In this document: in pieces, positions 43,468-51,657 of the stretch
Layout: every line of letters begins with the position of its first letter
How positions within the stretch are numbered: position 1 is the stretch's first letter
Assembly (NCBI GenBank): GCA_030530215.1
Contig: JAUMVJ010000003.1
Span: forward strand, 1-64,000
Direction: 5' to 3'
Length of the DNA stretch: 64,000 nucleotides
From: Coriobacteriia bacterium
Lineage (GTDB): Bacteria; Actinomycetota; Coriobacteriia; Coriobacteriales; Eggerthellaceae
The notes under the pieces: model-generated
Told to the model about the DNA's origin: nothing
The model's database searches: none
Seen by the model: the letters and a program-made list of their open reading frames with translations, nothing else
Position numbers and translations under genes: made by a program

Positions 43468-44148
43468 TTATTCCTTAGCGCCGTACTGCTCGTAATAAGC
43501 GTCGATACTCTTCTTCATCTCATCGTCGATGAGCACCTTGCCCTGAACCTCGCGATTGTACAGGTACTCAGTGACCTCGGACATCGTAACGATAGCCGCC
43601 GTGGGGAAGCCGTACTTCTCGGAAACCTCGTCGCAAGCGCACTTCACTCCACCCTTGCCAACTTCTTGACGATTCAGGGAAACAATCAGGCCCTTAATCT
43701 CGATGTCGGCAGCCTCGGTGATGATAGGGTGCGTCTCGTCGATGGATTTACCGGAAGTCGTGACATCCTCAACCATAACCACGCGGTCGCCGTCCTGAAG
43801 AACGTGACCCAAGAGCTTGCCGCCCTCGCCGTGGTCCTTAACCTCTTTGCGGTTGGAGCAGTACTTAATCTCTTTACCGTAAAGCTCGTGGTAAGCCATG
43901 GCCGTAACAACCGACAGGGGGATGCCCTTGTAAGCAGGACCGAAGACCACGTCGAAGTCGTCACCGAAGTTGCCATGGATGGCGCGAGCGTAATACAGGC
44001 CCAAACGATGAAGCTGGTCGCCCGTGACATAAGCGCCGGCGTTCATGAAGAAGGGGCTCTGACGCCCGGACTTCAAGGTGAACGAACCGAACTTGAGCAC
44101 TTGGCTCTCAACCATGAACTCGATGAATTCCTTCTTGTACTCTTCCAT
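43468..44148 (-). CDS. pyrE: Orotate phosphoribosyltransferase
   Basis: PyrE (226 residues) joins orotate and PRPP to form OMP. It has FTLKSGRQSPFFMNAG at the start, FGPAYKGIPL and the PRPP loop VVMVEDVTTSGKS. I use the second ATG (44148), which is 6 bases after GGGAAAGG; the first ATG (44154) touches the site. It is the last gene of the rlpA-trkA-trkA-purB-pyrE series, 57 bases after purB. Confidence 0.95.
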   Translation of the reverse strand: MEEYKKEFIEFMVESQVLKFGSFTLKSGRQSPFFMNAGAYVTGDQLHRLGLYYARAIHGNFGDDFDVVFGPAYKGIPLSVVTAMAYHELYGKEIKYCSNRKEVKDHGEGGKLLGHVLQDGDRVVMVEDVTTSGKSIDETHPIITEAADIEIKGLIVSLNRQEVGKGGVKCACDEVSEKYGFPTAAIVTMSEVTEYLYNREVQGKVLIDDEMKKSIDAYYEQYGAKE

Positions 44149-44205
44149 GAGCATCCTTTCCCGTTTTGTTACGGGTGATTGTACGACATATAAGCCCTGA
44201 GTTTC

Positions 44206-45549
44206 TTAGAACTCCAAGCCCTCCAAACGATCGAATACGCGATCTTTGCGGGTCAAGAATGCCCAGGGGTCGAAGATCTCGTCGAGCTTGTCGGCAATGC
44301 CGGCGGCATCGGGGTCGGCCTCGATGCGCTCGCGATAGCTGGGGCCATCAACTGCCTGCTGAATATCGTCCCAAACCGCCATGGCGTTGCGCTGAACGAT
44401 AACGTAAGCCTCTTCGTTGGTAAGGCCCGTCTGAACCAGGGCAAGAAGAACCTTGGACGAGAAAATAAGGCCCTTGGTGCGCCAGAGGTTGTGCTCCATC
44501 TTGTTGGGATAGGTCTGCAGACCGTCAAGCATCCACTGCATCTTGCTGAACATATAGTCCAAGGCGATGAAGGAGTCGGCCAGGGCAACGCGCTCGGCGC
44601 CGGAATGCGAAATGTCGCGCTCGTACCACAGGGCCACGTTATCGTAGGCAACCTGGGTATTCGCCTTAACTACACGGGACAGGCCGCACACGCGCTCCGC
44701 AGTGATGGGGTTGCGCTTGTGGGGCATGGCAGAGGAGCCCTTCTGGCCTTTGGTGAAAGGCTCTTCGGCCTCGATGACGTCGGACTGCTGAAGCAGACGA
44801 ACCTGCATGGCGATGGATTCCAAAGTGGAAGCGGTCACGGCCAGCGCGGACATGGCGCCGGCATGACGGTCGCGAGCGATAACCTGAGTGGACAAGGGGT
44901 CAGGGGTAAGGCCAAGCTTCTCGCACACGTATTCCTCAACGAAAGGATCGATGTTGGAATAGGTGCCTACCGCACCCGAGATGGCGCCCGTTGCGCTTAC
45001 CTCGCGGGCCTGCTCAAGACGAGTCTGTGCACGCTTCAAAGCCCATGCCCACGATCCAAATTTCATGCCGAAGGTCATAGGCTCGGCATGGATGCCATGA
45101 GTGCGGCCGACGCAAAGCACGTCCTTCATCTCGAAGGCGCGGCGCTTACAAGTCTCGCCGAGCTGCTTAACATCCTCAAGAATGATGTCGAGCGCCTGGG
45201 TAACCTGATAGCTCAGCGCAGTATCGCCCAGGTCGGAGGAGGTCATACCGAAATGAATCCAGCGGCCAGGCTTGGGCTCGCCTTCAGGGATGTCGGCGTT
45301 GACGTAGTTTGCCATAACCGTTTTAAAGGCGATGACATCGTGATTGGTGACTTTCTCGATCTCGTCGATCTCGGGAACCGTGAAATTGGTATGCTCGCGG
45401 ATGTAGGCGGCTTCATCTTTAGTGATGCCGATCTGTCCAAGCTCGGCCTGAGCTTCGCAAGCAAGCACCTCGATTTCCTGCCAGATCTCAAATTTGTTCT
45501 GGAGTTCCCAAATAGCGCCCATGGCAGGGCGGGTGTAACGACCGATCAT
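44206..45549 (-). CDS. purB: Adenylosuccinate lyase
   Basis: PurB (447 residues) cleaves SAICAR and adenylosuccinate in purine synthesis. It shows MIGRYTRPAMGAIWELQNKF, RTHGIHAEPMTFGMKF (catalytic His) and the fumarase-superfamily signature KGSSAMPHKRNP. AAAGGGAC precedes the ATG. Together with purD and purA in this window it gives three purine genes on the minus strand, though in separate transcripts. Confidence 0.97.
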   Translation of the reverse strand: MIGRYTRPAMGAIWELQNKFEIWQEIEVLACEAQAELGQIGITKDEAAYIREHTNFTVPEIDEIEKVTNHDVIAFKTVMANYVNADIPEGEPKPGRWIHFGMTSSDLGDTALSYQVTQALDIILEDVKQLGETCKRRAFEMKDVLCVGRTHGIHAEPMTFGMKFGSWAWALKRAQTRLEQAREVSATGAISGAVGTYSNIDPFVEEYVCEKLGLTPDPLSTQVIARDRHAGAMSALAVTASTLESIAMQVRLLQQSDVIEAEEPFTKGQKGSSAMPHKRNPITAERVCGLSRVVKANTQVAYDNVALWYERDISHSGAERVALADSFIALDYMFSKMQWMLDGLQTYPNKMEHNLWRTKGLIFSSKVLLALVQTGLTNEEAYVIVQRNAMAVWDDIQQAVDGPSYRERIEADPDAAGIADKLDEIFDPWAFLTRKDRVFDRLEGLEF

Positions 45550-45564
45550 TAAAGTCCCTTTCCT

Positions 45565-46245
45565 TTAAAGCCCCTTGATAACACGACGTGCGAATTCGAG
45601 CTTGTCGGTATCTGCAGCCAAGATTACATGGTCGCCGGGAAGAATGCGAGTTTCCGTTCCCACGACCTCGATATCACCACCACGGTTCACCGCAACCAAA
45701 CGAATGCCGTCTTCAAAATGCTCATCCAGATCGAGGGCAGATATGCCCTTCTCGGAATCGTTTTTCTTGAACATGCGCGGCGTCATAACACTCTCGAGCG
45801 CCAAATCGTCGTTGGTCAAAGAAACGGCGACCGTCATCGATCCCACCGTTGCCTCTTCCTGAATCATGCGGGCGATAAGGCTAGTCGACGAGATGCACTC
45901 GATGCCCAAACGGCGGAAGATGCGCAGGTTCTTAGGGTTGTTGACGCGCGCAACGCAACGGGGAACCCGGTACAGACGGTCGGCAATCTCGCAAGCCGCC
46001 AGGTTGTCCTCGTCGCGGCCGGTAATGGCAACGAAGACGTCCGCCCGATGAACGCCGGCCGATTCCTGAACGGTGGTCTCACAACCGTCGCCGTTGATAA
46101 CCAGGATCGAACCGCGCAGCTCCTCGGAAAGATGCTTGGCAATTGCCGCTTCCTTCTCGATGATCGCAACATCGTTGCCATCACCCAGCAAAACGCCGGC
46201 AAGATACTGGCCGATTTTTCCACCACCTGCGATTACGACATACAT
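45565..46245 (-). CDS. TrkA/KtrA-type RCK potassium-transport subunit (second of two)
   Basis: A 226-residue cytoplasmic regulator with an RCK_N Rossmann domain (MYVVIAGGGKIGQYLAGVLL; the GGGKIG loop is degenerate relative to GxGxxG) and an RCK_C domain after about residue 140 ending in ILPGDHVILA. It gates a Trk/Ktr K+ channel by binding NAD(H) or ATP/ADP. The ATG at 46245 has an AGGTG site and is 2 bases from the preceding gene, a similar RCK protein. The pair may form a hetero-oligomer. No TrkH/KtrB channel gene is in the window. Confidence 0.9.
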   Translation of the reverse strand: MYVVIAGGGKIGQYLAGVLLGDGNDVAIIEKEAAIAKHLSEELRGSILVINGDGCETTVQESAGVHRADVFVAITGRDEDNLAACEIADRLYRVPRCVARVNNPKNLRIFRRLGIECISSTSLIARMIQEEATVGSMTVAVSLTNDDLALESVMTPRMFKKNDSEKGISALDLDEHFEDGIRLVAVNRGGDIEVVGTETRILPGDHVILAADTDKLEFARRVIKGL

Positions 46246-46247
46246 AG

Positions 46248-46907
46248 CTACACCTGCATGAGTCGGGAAAGCTTGCCCGACATCCCGTGACGTACAGCAA
46301 CCAGCACGCAATCGCCCTGGCGCAAAACCGACTTCGAGGTGGGCAAAGATGAAGATGAACCGTCGGCGCGCTCGAAGGCGCACACGCGGATGATATGGTC
46401 TTTTTGGATCTCGCCTACGGTGATGGAATCCTTGCCCGTCGCGCTTAGATCAAGCGCAAACTGCAGGATCTCGTAGTCGCCAAAGGTGGTGATGTGGTCG
46501 CCCACACCCGACATAACCTTCGAGAAAATCTCCTCGGCCACCAACGCGGTACCGCAGACGTAATCGATTCCCAGCTGAGAATACGTGCGCTCGTGGGCTA
46601 CGTTGTACAGGCGAGCGATGGCATTGGGAACGTCGTAGAGGCGTTTGGCAATCTCGACGCACATAAGGTTGGTGTTGTCGGATTGGGTAACCGAAGCAAG
46701 GAAATCGCATTCCTCGATGCCCGCATGCTGCAGCGTGGCCTCGTCGATGCCGGTTCCAACAATGGTCGATCCGTTGAAATCGCGGCCCAGCGAAGCGAAG
46801 GCCGATTCATCGCGGTCGATCACCGTGACGTTGTTGTCGTAGCTTGAAAGCATCGTGGCAAGCCGCGAACCAACTCGCCCGCAACCGATGACGATAACGT
46901 TGCCCAT
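46248..46907 (-). CDS. TrkA-type RCK potassium-transport subunit (first of two)
   Basis: A 219-residue protein with an RCK_N domain starting NVIVIGCGRVGSRLATML (intact GxGxxG) and an acidic Asp at the end of strand 2 (TVIDRDE), typical for NAD. An RCK_C domain follows, ending VLRQGDCVLVAVRHG. It is paired with the next RCK gene and lies 9 bases after the rlpA-like gene. It probably regulates K+ uptake by a channel encoded elsewhere. Confidence 0.91.
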   Translation of the reverse strand: MGNVIVIGCGRVGSRLATMLSSYDNNVTVIDRDESAFASLGRDFNGSTIVGTGIDEATLQHAGIEECDFLASVTQSDNTNLMCVEIAKRLYDVPNAIARLYNVAHERTYSQLGIDYVCGTALVAEEIFSKVMSGVGDHITTFGDYEILQFALDLSATGKDSITVGEIQKDHIIRVCAFERADGSSSSLPTSKSVLRQGDCVLVAVRHGMSGKLSRLMQV

Positions 46908-46916
46908 GAAGGCTCC

Positions 46917-47654
46917 TTAGGAAAGGAAGCGATAGCTTACGGTGCGCGTACCCCAATCGGAGACGGAATCAAAGCCGAAAGCCTTGTATACGCCGGGCGC
47001 CAAGTCGAGCGCGCGGCCGTACTTGGCAAAACCGCCGGTGTCGGTAACCGTCGCAATAACAACTTTGCCGTCGTAGCAGACCTCGGCAATCTGACCGAGT
47101 CGCCAAGACTCGCTCTCAGGAACGGCCACGGTAATACTCTCGGAACTCAGATCGATACCCGAAGCGGTGTCCGTCACACCGAAATTGCCCTTGCCGTCGT
47201 CGTTGTCGGCGATGGAGTAAGCGCTTGCGATCCCGCTCGACCAGGTGCCGTCAGATGTGTCGGGCGCGATATGCTTTGCGGTAGGAAGCGGATCAAGCGT
47301 GCAATACTTCTCGGCCATCTCGACTGCCAAATCATTGGTGCGATCGATGGCGATAGGCACAACCACGGGATCCGGATCCTCGACGGTAATAGTGCGCTGG
47401 GCACCCTTGGTAACATCCTCAACGTCAGTGACGTCAGAAACAGTTGTGGATTGGAAACGCTGAGAGGCATCGAGCTGCGTGGTGCTTGATTGATTTTGGC
47501 CGACACCGATGGTGGAGGAATCGACCTCGCTCGAACCTTGCGCCTTGGTTACCGCGCCAAGCGAAAGAGCTGCCAGCGCGAAAGCCACGACGACGGCGAT
47601 CAAGACGATGTTGAGCGCGCCACGCTTTCTTCTATGTGTTTTGGCTGCAGCCAA
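46917..47654 (-). CDS. Membrane-anchored RlpA-like double-psi beta-barrel protein
   Basis: A 245-residue protein with a basic N-terminus, one membrane helix at about 14-36 (ALNIVLIAVVVAFALAALSL) and a Ser/Thr-rich stalk. The C-terminal domain is an RlpA/3D type barrel (WSSGIASAYSI; then VTDTGGFAKYGRALDLAPGV; then SDWGTRTVSYRFL). The conserved Asp in RALDLAP is present. Related proteins cut or bind peptidoglycan outside the membrane. The start is a TTG at 47654 with GGAGGG 5 bases upstream, and no better ATG fits. A promoter and folded leader lie upstream; it opens the series leading to pyrE. Confidence 0.87.
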   Translation of the reverse strand: MAAAKTHRRKRGALNIVLIAVVVAFALAALSLGAVTKAQGSSEVDSSTIGVGQNQSSTTQLDASQRFQSTTVSDVTDVEDVTKGAQRTITVEDPDPVVVPIAIDRTNDLAVEMAEKYCTLDPLPTAKHIAPDTSDGTWSSGIASAYSIADNDDGKGNFGVTDTASGIDLSSESITVAVPESESWRLGQIAEVCYDGKVVIATVTDTGGFAKYGRALDLAPGVYKAFGFDSVSDWGTRTVSYRFLS

Positions 47655-47795
47655 AAACCCTCCGATGTCCTAGGCTCAATTAACCACCGATATCCAACGT
47701 GGTGGTTCTTCGCCTGTTTCCTTGCAGCATGTCTGGTTGGTTAATGTTGCGTGATGCAGCAAGGCTTGCAAGCCGGCATTGCGAAAATGCACAGC
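47655..47795 (-). ncRNA. Structured leader with competing helices before the RlpA-like gene
   Basis: The transcript of about 140 bases can form an 11-bp hairpin with one mismatch (CCTTGCTGCAT with ATGCTGCAAGG). It can also form a 7-bp hairpin AACCACC/GGTGGTT just before the ribosome site. The loop of the first hairpin contains ATTAACCA, which is complementary to TGGTTAAT in the second, so the two structures can compete or form a pseudoknot. I cannot match it to the c-di-AMP (ydaO) consensus or another known class. Confidence 0.35.
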
Positions 47796-47801
47796 AGATG
47801 A

Positions 47802-47830
47802 ATTATACCCCTAGCACCTATAGGCGCCAA
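47802..47830 (-). promoter_or_regulatory. Promoter of the rlpA-trkA-purB-pyrE series
   Basis: On the minus strand TTGGCG (47825-47830) and a perfect TATAAT (47802-47807) are 17 bases apart. Transcription would start near 47795, giving a leader of about 140 bases. It overlaps the end of the hypD region only by a few bases. Confidence 0.7.
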
Positions 47831-47837
47831 ATTGGCT

Positions 47838-48923
47838 CTACAGGTACCTAAAATATGCGGCGCAGGAGCCCTCCGAGGAAACCATGCAAGGGCCCACCGG
47901 GTTTTCCGGAGTGCACACACGACGGAACAACGGGCACTCGGCGGGGGTCATCATGCCGCGCAGCACGTCACCGCAACGGCAACCGCGCGGCTCCTGAGTG
48001 GGCTCGACCTCTGGCTCGAAGCGGCGGAAGGCGTCGAACTCAGCAAACTCGGGGCGCACTGCGTAGCCGGACCCGGGGATAGCGCCCAGCCCACGCCAGG
48101 TAGCATCCACGGTCTCGAACACTTCGTCGATCGCCGCAATTGCCACGGGGTTGCCCTCGGGCATAACGCCGCGGGCATAGGCAATCTCGATCTCAGCGCG
48201 ACCCTCGTGCAGCTGACGCATGAGCATCGCAATGCCTTGCAGCACGTCCACCGGCTCAAAACCGGTAATAACACCGGGAATCCCATACTTCTTGGCAAGG
48301 AACTCATAGGGCTTAGCACCGATGATCGTGGACACATGGCCAGGAAGGATGAGGGCGTCTATCTTGAGCTTGGGGTCAGAAACGATCGTTTCAAGAGCAC
48401 CCGGCATGTTCTTATGGGCAACGAAGACGCTGAAGTTCTTCAGGCCCAAGGCGCGGGCCCGCTTGATGGCCATAGCCACCAAGGGAGTGGTCGTCTCAAA
48501 GCCAACACCTACAAAAACAACCTGCTCATCGGGGTGTTCTTGCGCGTAGCGCAGAGCATCGAGCGGGGAATAGACGATGCGGATGTTGCGGCCTTCAGCT
48601 TGTTCCTTAAGAAGGCTCGAGGTGGAGCCAGGGACACGCGTCATGTCGCCGAAGGTGGTGATTGTTACCCCCGGGACGCGCGACAAAGCGATGACCGTGT
48701 CGATATCTTTGTTGGAAGTGACGCACACCGGGCAGCCAGGGCCTGAAGCCAGGCGCGTGCCCTCGGGCATCATCGTGCGCAGGCCGTTACGTGCGATGGC
48801 GACGGTATGAGTGCCGCAAACCTCCATCAAAGTAGCCTGCTCGGGCGCCCATTTCTGAATCGAATGGATAAGGCCGCGGGCAAGCTCGGGATCTTTAAAC
48901 TGATTAAGATCGGCGACCTGCAT
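47838..48923 (-). CDS. hypD: Hydrogenase maturation protein HypD
   Basis: HypD (361 residues) works with HypC in assembling the Fe(CN)2CO group of NiFe hydrogenases. It has the MEVCGTHTVAIARNG segment with the active-site Cys, SGPGCPVCVT, and GFETTTPLVA. The C-terminal Fe-S cysteines lie in RGCRCGDVLRG, AECPLFRRVCTPENPVGPCM and EGSCAAYFRY. GAGGGGC precedes the ATG, which is 2 bases after the hypC stop. hypA, hypB, hypE and the hydrogenase genes are outside the window. Confidence 0.96.
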   Translation of the reverse strand: MQVADLNQFKDPELARGLIHSIQKWAPEQATLMEVCGTHTVAIARNGLRTMMPEGTRLASGPGCPVCVTSNKDIDTVIALSRVPGVTITTFGDMTRVPGSTSSLLKEQAEGRNIRIVYSPLDALRYAQEHPDEQVVFVGVGFETTTPLVAMAIKRARALGLKNFSVFVAHKNMPGALETIVSDPKLKIDALILPGHVSTIIGAKPYEFLAKKYGIPGVITGFEPVDVLQGIAMLMRQLHEGRAEIEIAYARGVMPEGNPVAIAAIDEVFETVDATWRGLGAIPGSGYAVRPEFAEFDAFRRFEPEVEPTQEPRGCRCGDVLRGMMTPAECPLFRRVCTPENPVGPCMVSSEGSCAAYFRYL

Positions 48924-48925
48924 GC

Positions 48926-49162
48926 TTAGAGCCCCTCGACGTCGGCAAGCTCGGGAATCTCGCGAATCAAATCAAGGGTTTCCTGCGCATATTCCTCGGA
49001 AACGACTTCGATTGCGAAGCCAGCGTGAACCAAAACGAAATCGCCCACCTGAGCCGCAGGCGTCAAATCCAAAGAGCATTCACGCTTAACGCCCAAAATG
49101 TCGACGATGGCCAAATGGTCATCAGTGATCTCGGAAATCTGTGCGGGGATAGCCAGGCACAT
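48926..49162 (-). CDS. hypC: Hydrogenase maturation chaperone HypC
   Basis: HypC/HupF (78 residues) carries the Fe(CN)2CO unit to the hydrogenase large subunit through its N-terminal cysteine. The start MCLAIPAQIS with Cys2 is diagnostic, as is GDFVLVHAGFAIEVV. It lies between hypF (6 bases) and hypD (2 bases) in one transcript. Confidence 0.97.
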   Translation of the reverse strand: MCLAIPAQISEITDDHLAIVDILGVKRECSLDLTPAAQVGDFVLVHAGFAIEVVSEEYAQETLDLIREIPELADVEGL

Positions 49163-49168
49163 TATTCA

Positions 49169-51646
49169 TCACTCCTCTTCAAAAGGCTCGTGCGCATTCA
49201 ATGCTAACACTGCCTGTCCGTACGAAACGGACGCATCGCTCGGCGGAAGCTCACGGTTCAGAGCAACCGTGAAACCGAGCTCAATCAGCTTCGAAACCGC
49301 GTGCTCGCTTAAATAGCGGTTAAGGAAAACGCCGCCGCCCAAAGCGACCGTGGTCACACCGTAAACGTTGTACACCAGCTGCGCCGCCTGCAGGATCACC
49401 TGGACCATTGCATTATGGAAACGCTGAGCAATCAGCGCGGGCTCCGTACCTGCGGCAACATCATCAAGAATTGCCTTGAAGGCAGGAGCGGCGTCGAACA
49501 GCACCACCGAGGTGTCCTCGGCGGTGGAGCTTTCCGTTGCCGTGTTCTTTATCAAATCGATGGGGTAAGCCTCGTTGTTGGAGGGGTCCAAGCACCCCTC
49601 AGCAATGCCTTGGTGCACAAGTGCCTCAAGCAAGATGGCCGCTTCACCCTGATAAGTGGGCTTGCTGCACACGCCGGTAAGGGCGGCAACTGCGTCGAAC
49701 AGGCGCCCGACCGAGGAAGTCATGGGAGAATTGATGCCCTTTTCGATCATCTGCTCCAGAAGCTCGACGCTTGCGGACAGGCGATCGAGCAGCGGCTTGG
49801 CGCCAGGGTGATCAAGCAGGTCAAAAGCCCACAGCGCGCCGAAGGCGGTGCGATCGGGGTTCTTCACCGCTGCAGCCCCACCGGGCAAGGGGAAGTAGGC
49901 GAAATTGGCAAAGCGCTCGAAGGCCTGCAGGTTGCAAAGCAGCACCTCGCCACCCCAAATGGAACCATCGAAGCCATAGCCCGTGCCATCGAAGGCAATG
50001 CCGCACACAGGGCCAGCAAGCTTGTTCTCGCCCATCACCGACAAGATGTGAGCATGATGATGCTGGCATTCCAGCAAAGGAAGCTTCCGGGATTTTGCCT
50101 GTTCACGTGCCCATTTGCTCGGTAAATACTCAGGGTGAGCGTCGGCAACGAGCACCGTGGGGTTGAAATTCATCAAGCGCTCATAGAGCTTCATGGTCTC
50201 AAGCCAGGCATCGAAAGATGCGGCATCCTCCAAGTCGCCCAAATGCTGGGAGTTGAAGGCTTTTCCTCCGCGAGCGAAGGTGAAAGTATTCTTCTGCTCG
50301 GGGCCAGCAGCCAACACGCAGCGGTTGGCGGTAACCATATCGGCAAGCTGATGCGGCTCGGCGGCGGAACCCTCGGTGTCCGAGCCCGTGCCGGCAAGAT
50401 CTTGAGCGGAAGGCTCCAGGTTAAGCGGTGCGGGGGCATAGCCACGCGCACGGCGAACGAACTGGGTCACATAGCCCGCTTCGCCCAAGTCAAAGATCCT
50501 CAACACGGAGTCGTCGTAGCGGCTGATGATCTCGCGATTGTTGACCACGAAGCCATCGGCGATGGAACCCAGCTGGTCGAAAAGATCGGCCTCCGTCGTG
50601 ACGATGGGCATATCGTGCAAGTTGCCCGAAGTCATAACCAGCATGCCGCCGAAATCATTGACGATCAGATGCTGCAAGGGCGTTGCAGGAAGCATGACGC
50701 CCAGCTCGGGAAGCTTGTCGGCCAAGCCGACGGCAAAGCTCACGTCGGGGCGCTTCTTCAACAAGACGATCGGGCGCGCCGGATGTTCAAGCTGCTCGGC
50801 TTCCGCATCGTTCACCTGACAAAACTCGCGCACCTCATCAAGGCCGCCAAGCATAACGGCAAAAGCCTTGCCGTCGCGATGCTTGCGCGCGCGCAAGTTT
50901 GCCAAGGCCTGCTCGTTTGCGGCGTCGCATACCAGGTGGTAACCGCCCAGGCCTTTAAGCGCCAGAATGCCGCCTTCGCGCAAAAGCTCGACGGCAGCAG
51001 CGATGATCTTGTCGGAGGAATCGCGGTCGCTCGCCCACTCGATGTCAGTTAGAGCGGGGCTCTGCTCGGCGCGACGCACCCAACCGATCTGCGGCCCGCA
51101 ATCAAAGCACGCATCCGGCTGAGCATGGAAACGGCGATTGGAAGGATCGTCGTATTCGCCTTGGCATTCCGGGCACATCTTGAACGCACGCATGGAGGTG
51201 TTGGCGCGGTCGTAAGGGAGCTGCCGCAAAATCGTGAAACGCGGTCCGCAATTGGTGCAATTAATGAAGGGGTAGCGATAGCGACGGTTGCTCGGGTCGA
51301 ACAACTCCGACACGCAGGCGTCGCAGGTTGCCAGGTCGGGCGACACGAAGGTCGTCTCCAGCGAAGGAACGTCGTCCGAAAAATGAATTTCGAAGCTTTC
51401 ATAACCTTCCGGCTCAACTTCCTCGATGTCAATCTCCGACACCTGGGCTGCCGCTGGGGCTTCCTCGGAAACGCGAATGACAAAGCGATCAAGCTCGTCG
51501 GGGTCGCCCTCAACACGGATGAAAACACCCTCAACGGAGTTGAGCACCCAACCATTCAAGCCATGCTCGTGAGCCAAGCGGTACACGAAAGGCCTGAACC
51601 CTACACCTTGGACAATACCCTTAACCTGAACATGCAAAGCTTCCAT
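49169..51646 (-). CDS. hypF: Carbamoyltransferase HypF
   Basis: HypF (825 residues) makes the cyanide ligands of NiFe hydrogenase from carbamoyl phosphate. Domains in order: acylphosphatase (VKGIVQGVGFRPFVYRLA, residues 7-24); two zinc-finger pairs (CDACVSELFDPSNRRYRYPF to NCTNCGP, and CPECQGEYDDPSNRRFHAQP to CFDCGP); a YrdC-like domain (GILALKGLGGYHLVCDA); and a Kae1-like domain (VLVADAHPEY, CQHHHAH, GIAFDGTGYG, ALGGGVFLNRYL). It is complete and follows pgi by 11 bases in the same direction. A linker of about 40 Ser/Gly/Thr/Glu-rich residues sits between YrdC and Kae1 parts. Confidence 0.97.
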   Translation of the reverse strand: MEALHVQVKGIVQGVGFRPFVYRLAHEHGLNGWVLNSVEGVFIRVEGDPDELDRFVIRVSEEAPAAAQVSEIDIEEVEPEGYESFEIHFSDDVPSLETTFVSPDLATCDACVSELFDPSNRRYRYPFINCTNCGPRFTILRQLPYDRANTSMRAFKMCPECQGEYDDPSNRRFHAQPDACFDCGPQIGWVRRAEQSPALTDIEWASDRDSSDKIIAAAVELLREGGILALKGLGGYHLVCDAANEQALANLRARKHRDGKAFAVMLGGLDEVREFCQVNDAEAEQLEHPARPIVLLKKRPDVSFAVGLADKLPELGVMLPATPLQHLIVNDFGGMLVMTSGNLHDMPIVTTEADLFDQLGSIADGFVVNNREIISRYDDSVLRIFDLGEAGYVTQFVRRARGYAPAPLNLEPSAQDLAGTGSDTEGSAAEPHQLADMVTANRCVLAAGPEQKNTFTFARGGKAFNSQHLGDLEDAASFDAWLETMKLYERLMNFNPTVLVADAHPEYLPSKWAREQAKSRKLPLLECQHHHAHILSVMGENKLAGPVCGIAFDGTGYGFDGSIWGGEVLLCNLQAFERFANFAYFPLPGGAAAVKNPDRTAFGALWAFDLLDHPGAKPLLDRLSASVELLEQMIEKGINSPMTSSVGRLFDAVAALTGVCSKPTYQGEAAILLEALVHQGIAEGCLDPSNNEAYPIDLIKNTATESSTAEDTSVVLFDAAPAFKAILDDVAAGTEPALIAQRFHNAMVQVILQAAQLVYNVYGVTTVALGGGVFLNRYLSEHAVSKLIELGFTVALNRELPPSDASVSYGQAVLALNAHEPFEEE

Positions 51647-51657
51647 GGCAGGGCACC

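Noticed and set aside
47655-47795. c-di-AMP (ydaO) riboswitch before the RlpA-like gene
   Set aside because: I could not find the conserved blocks of that class, only competing helices, so it is listed as an unclassified leader.
50100-50115. Second parS site (TTCACGTG near 50106)
   Set aside because: Only half of the palindrome matches and it lies in the hypF coding sequence.
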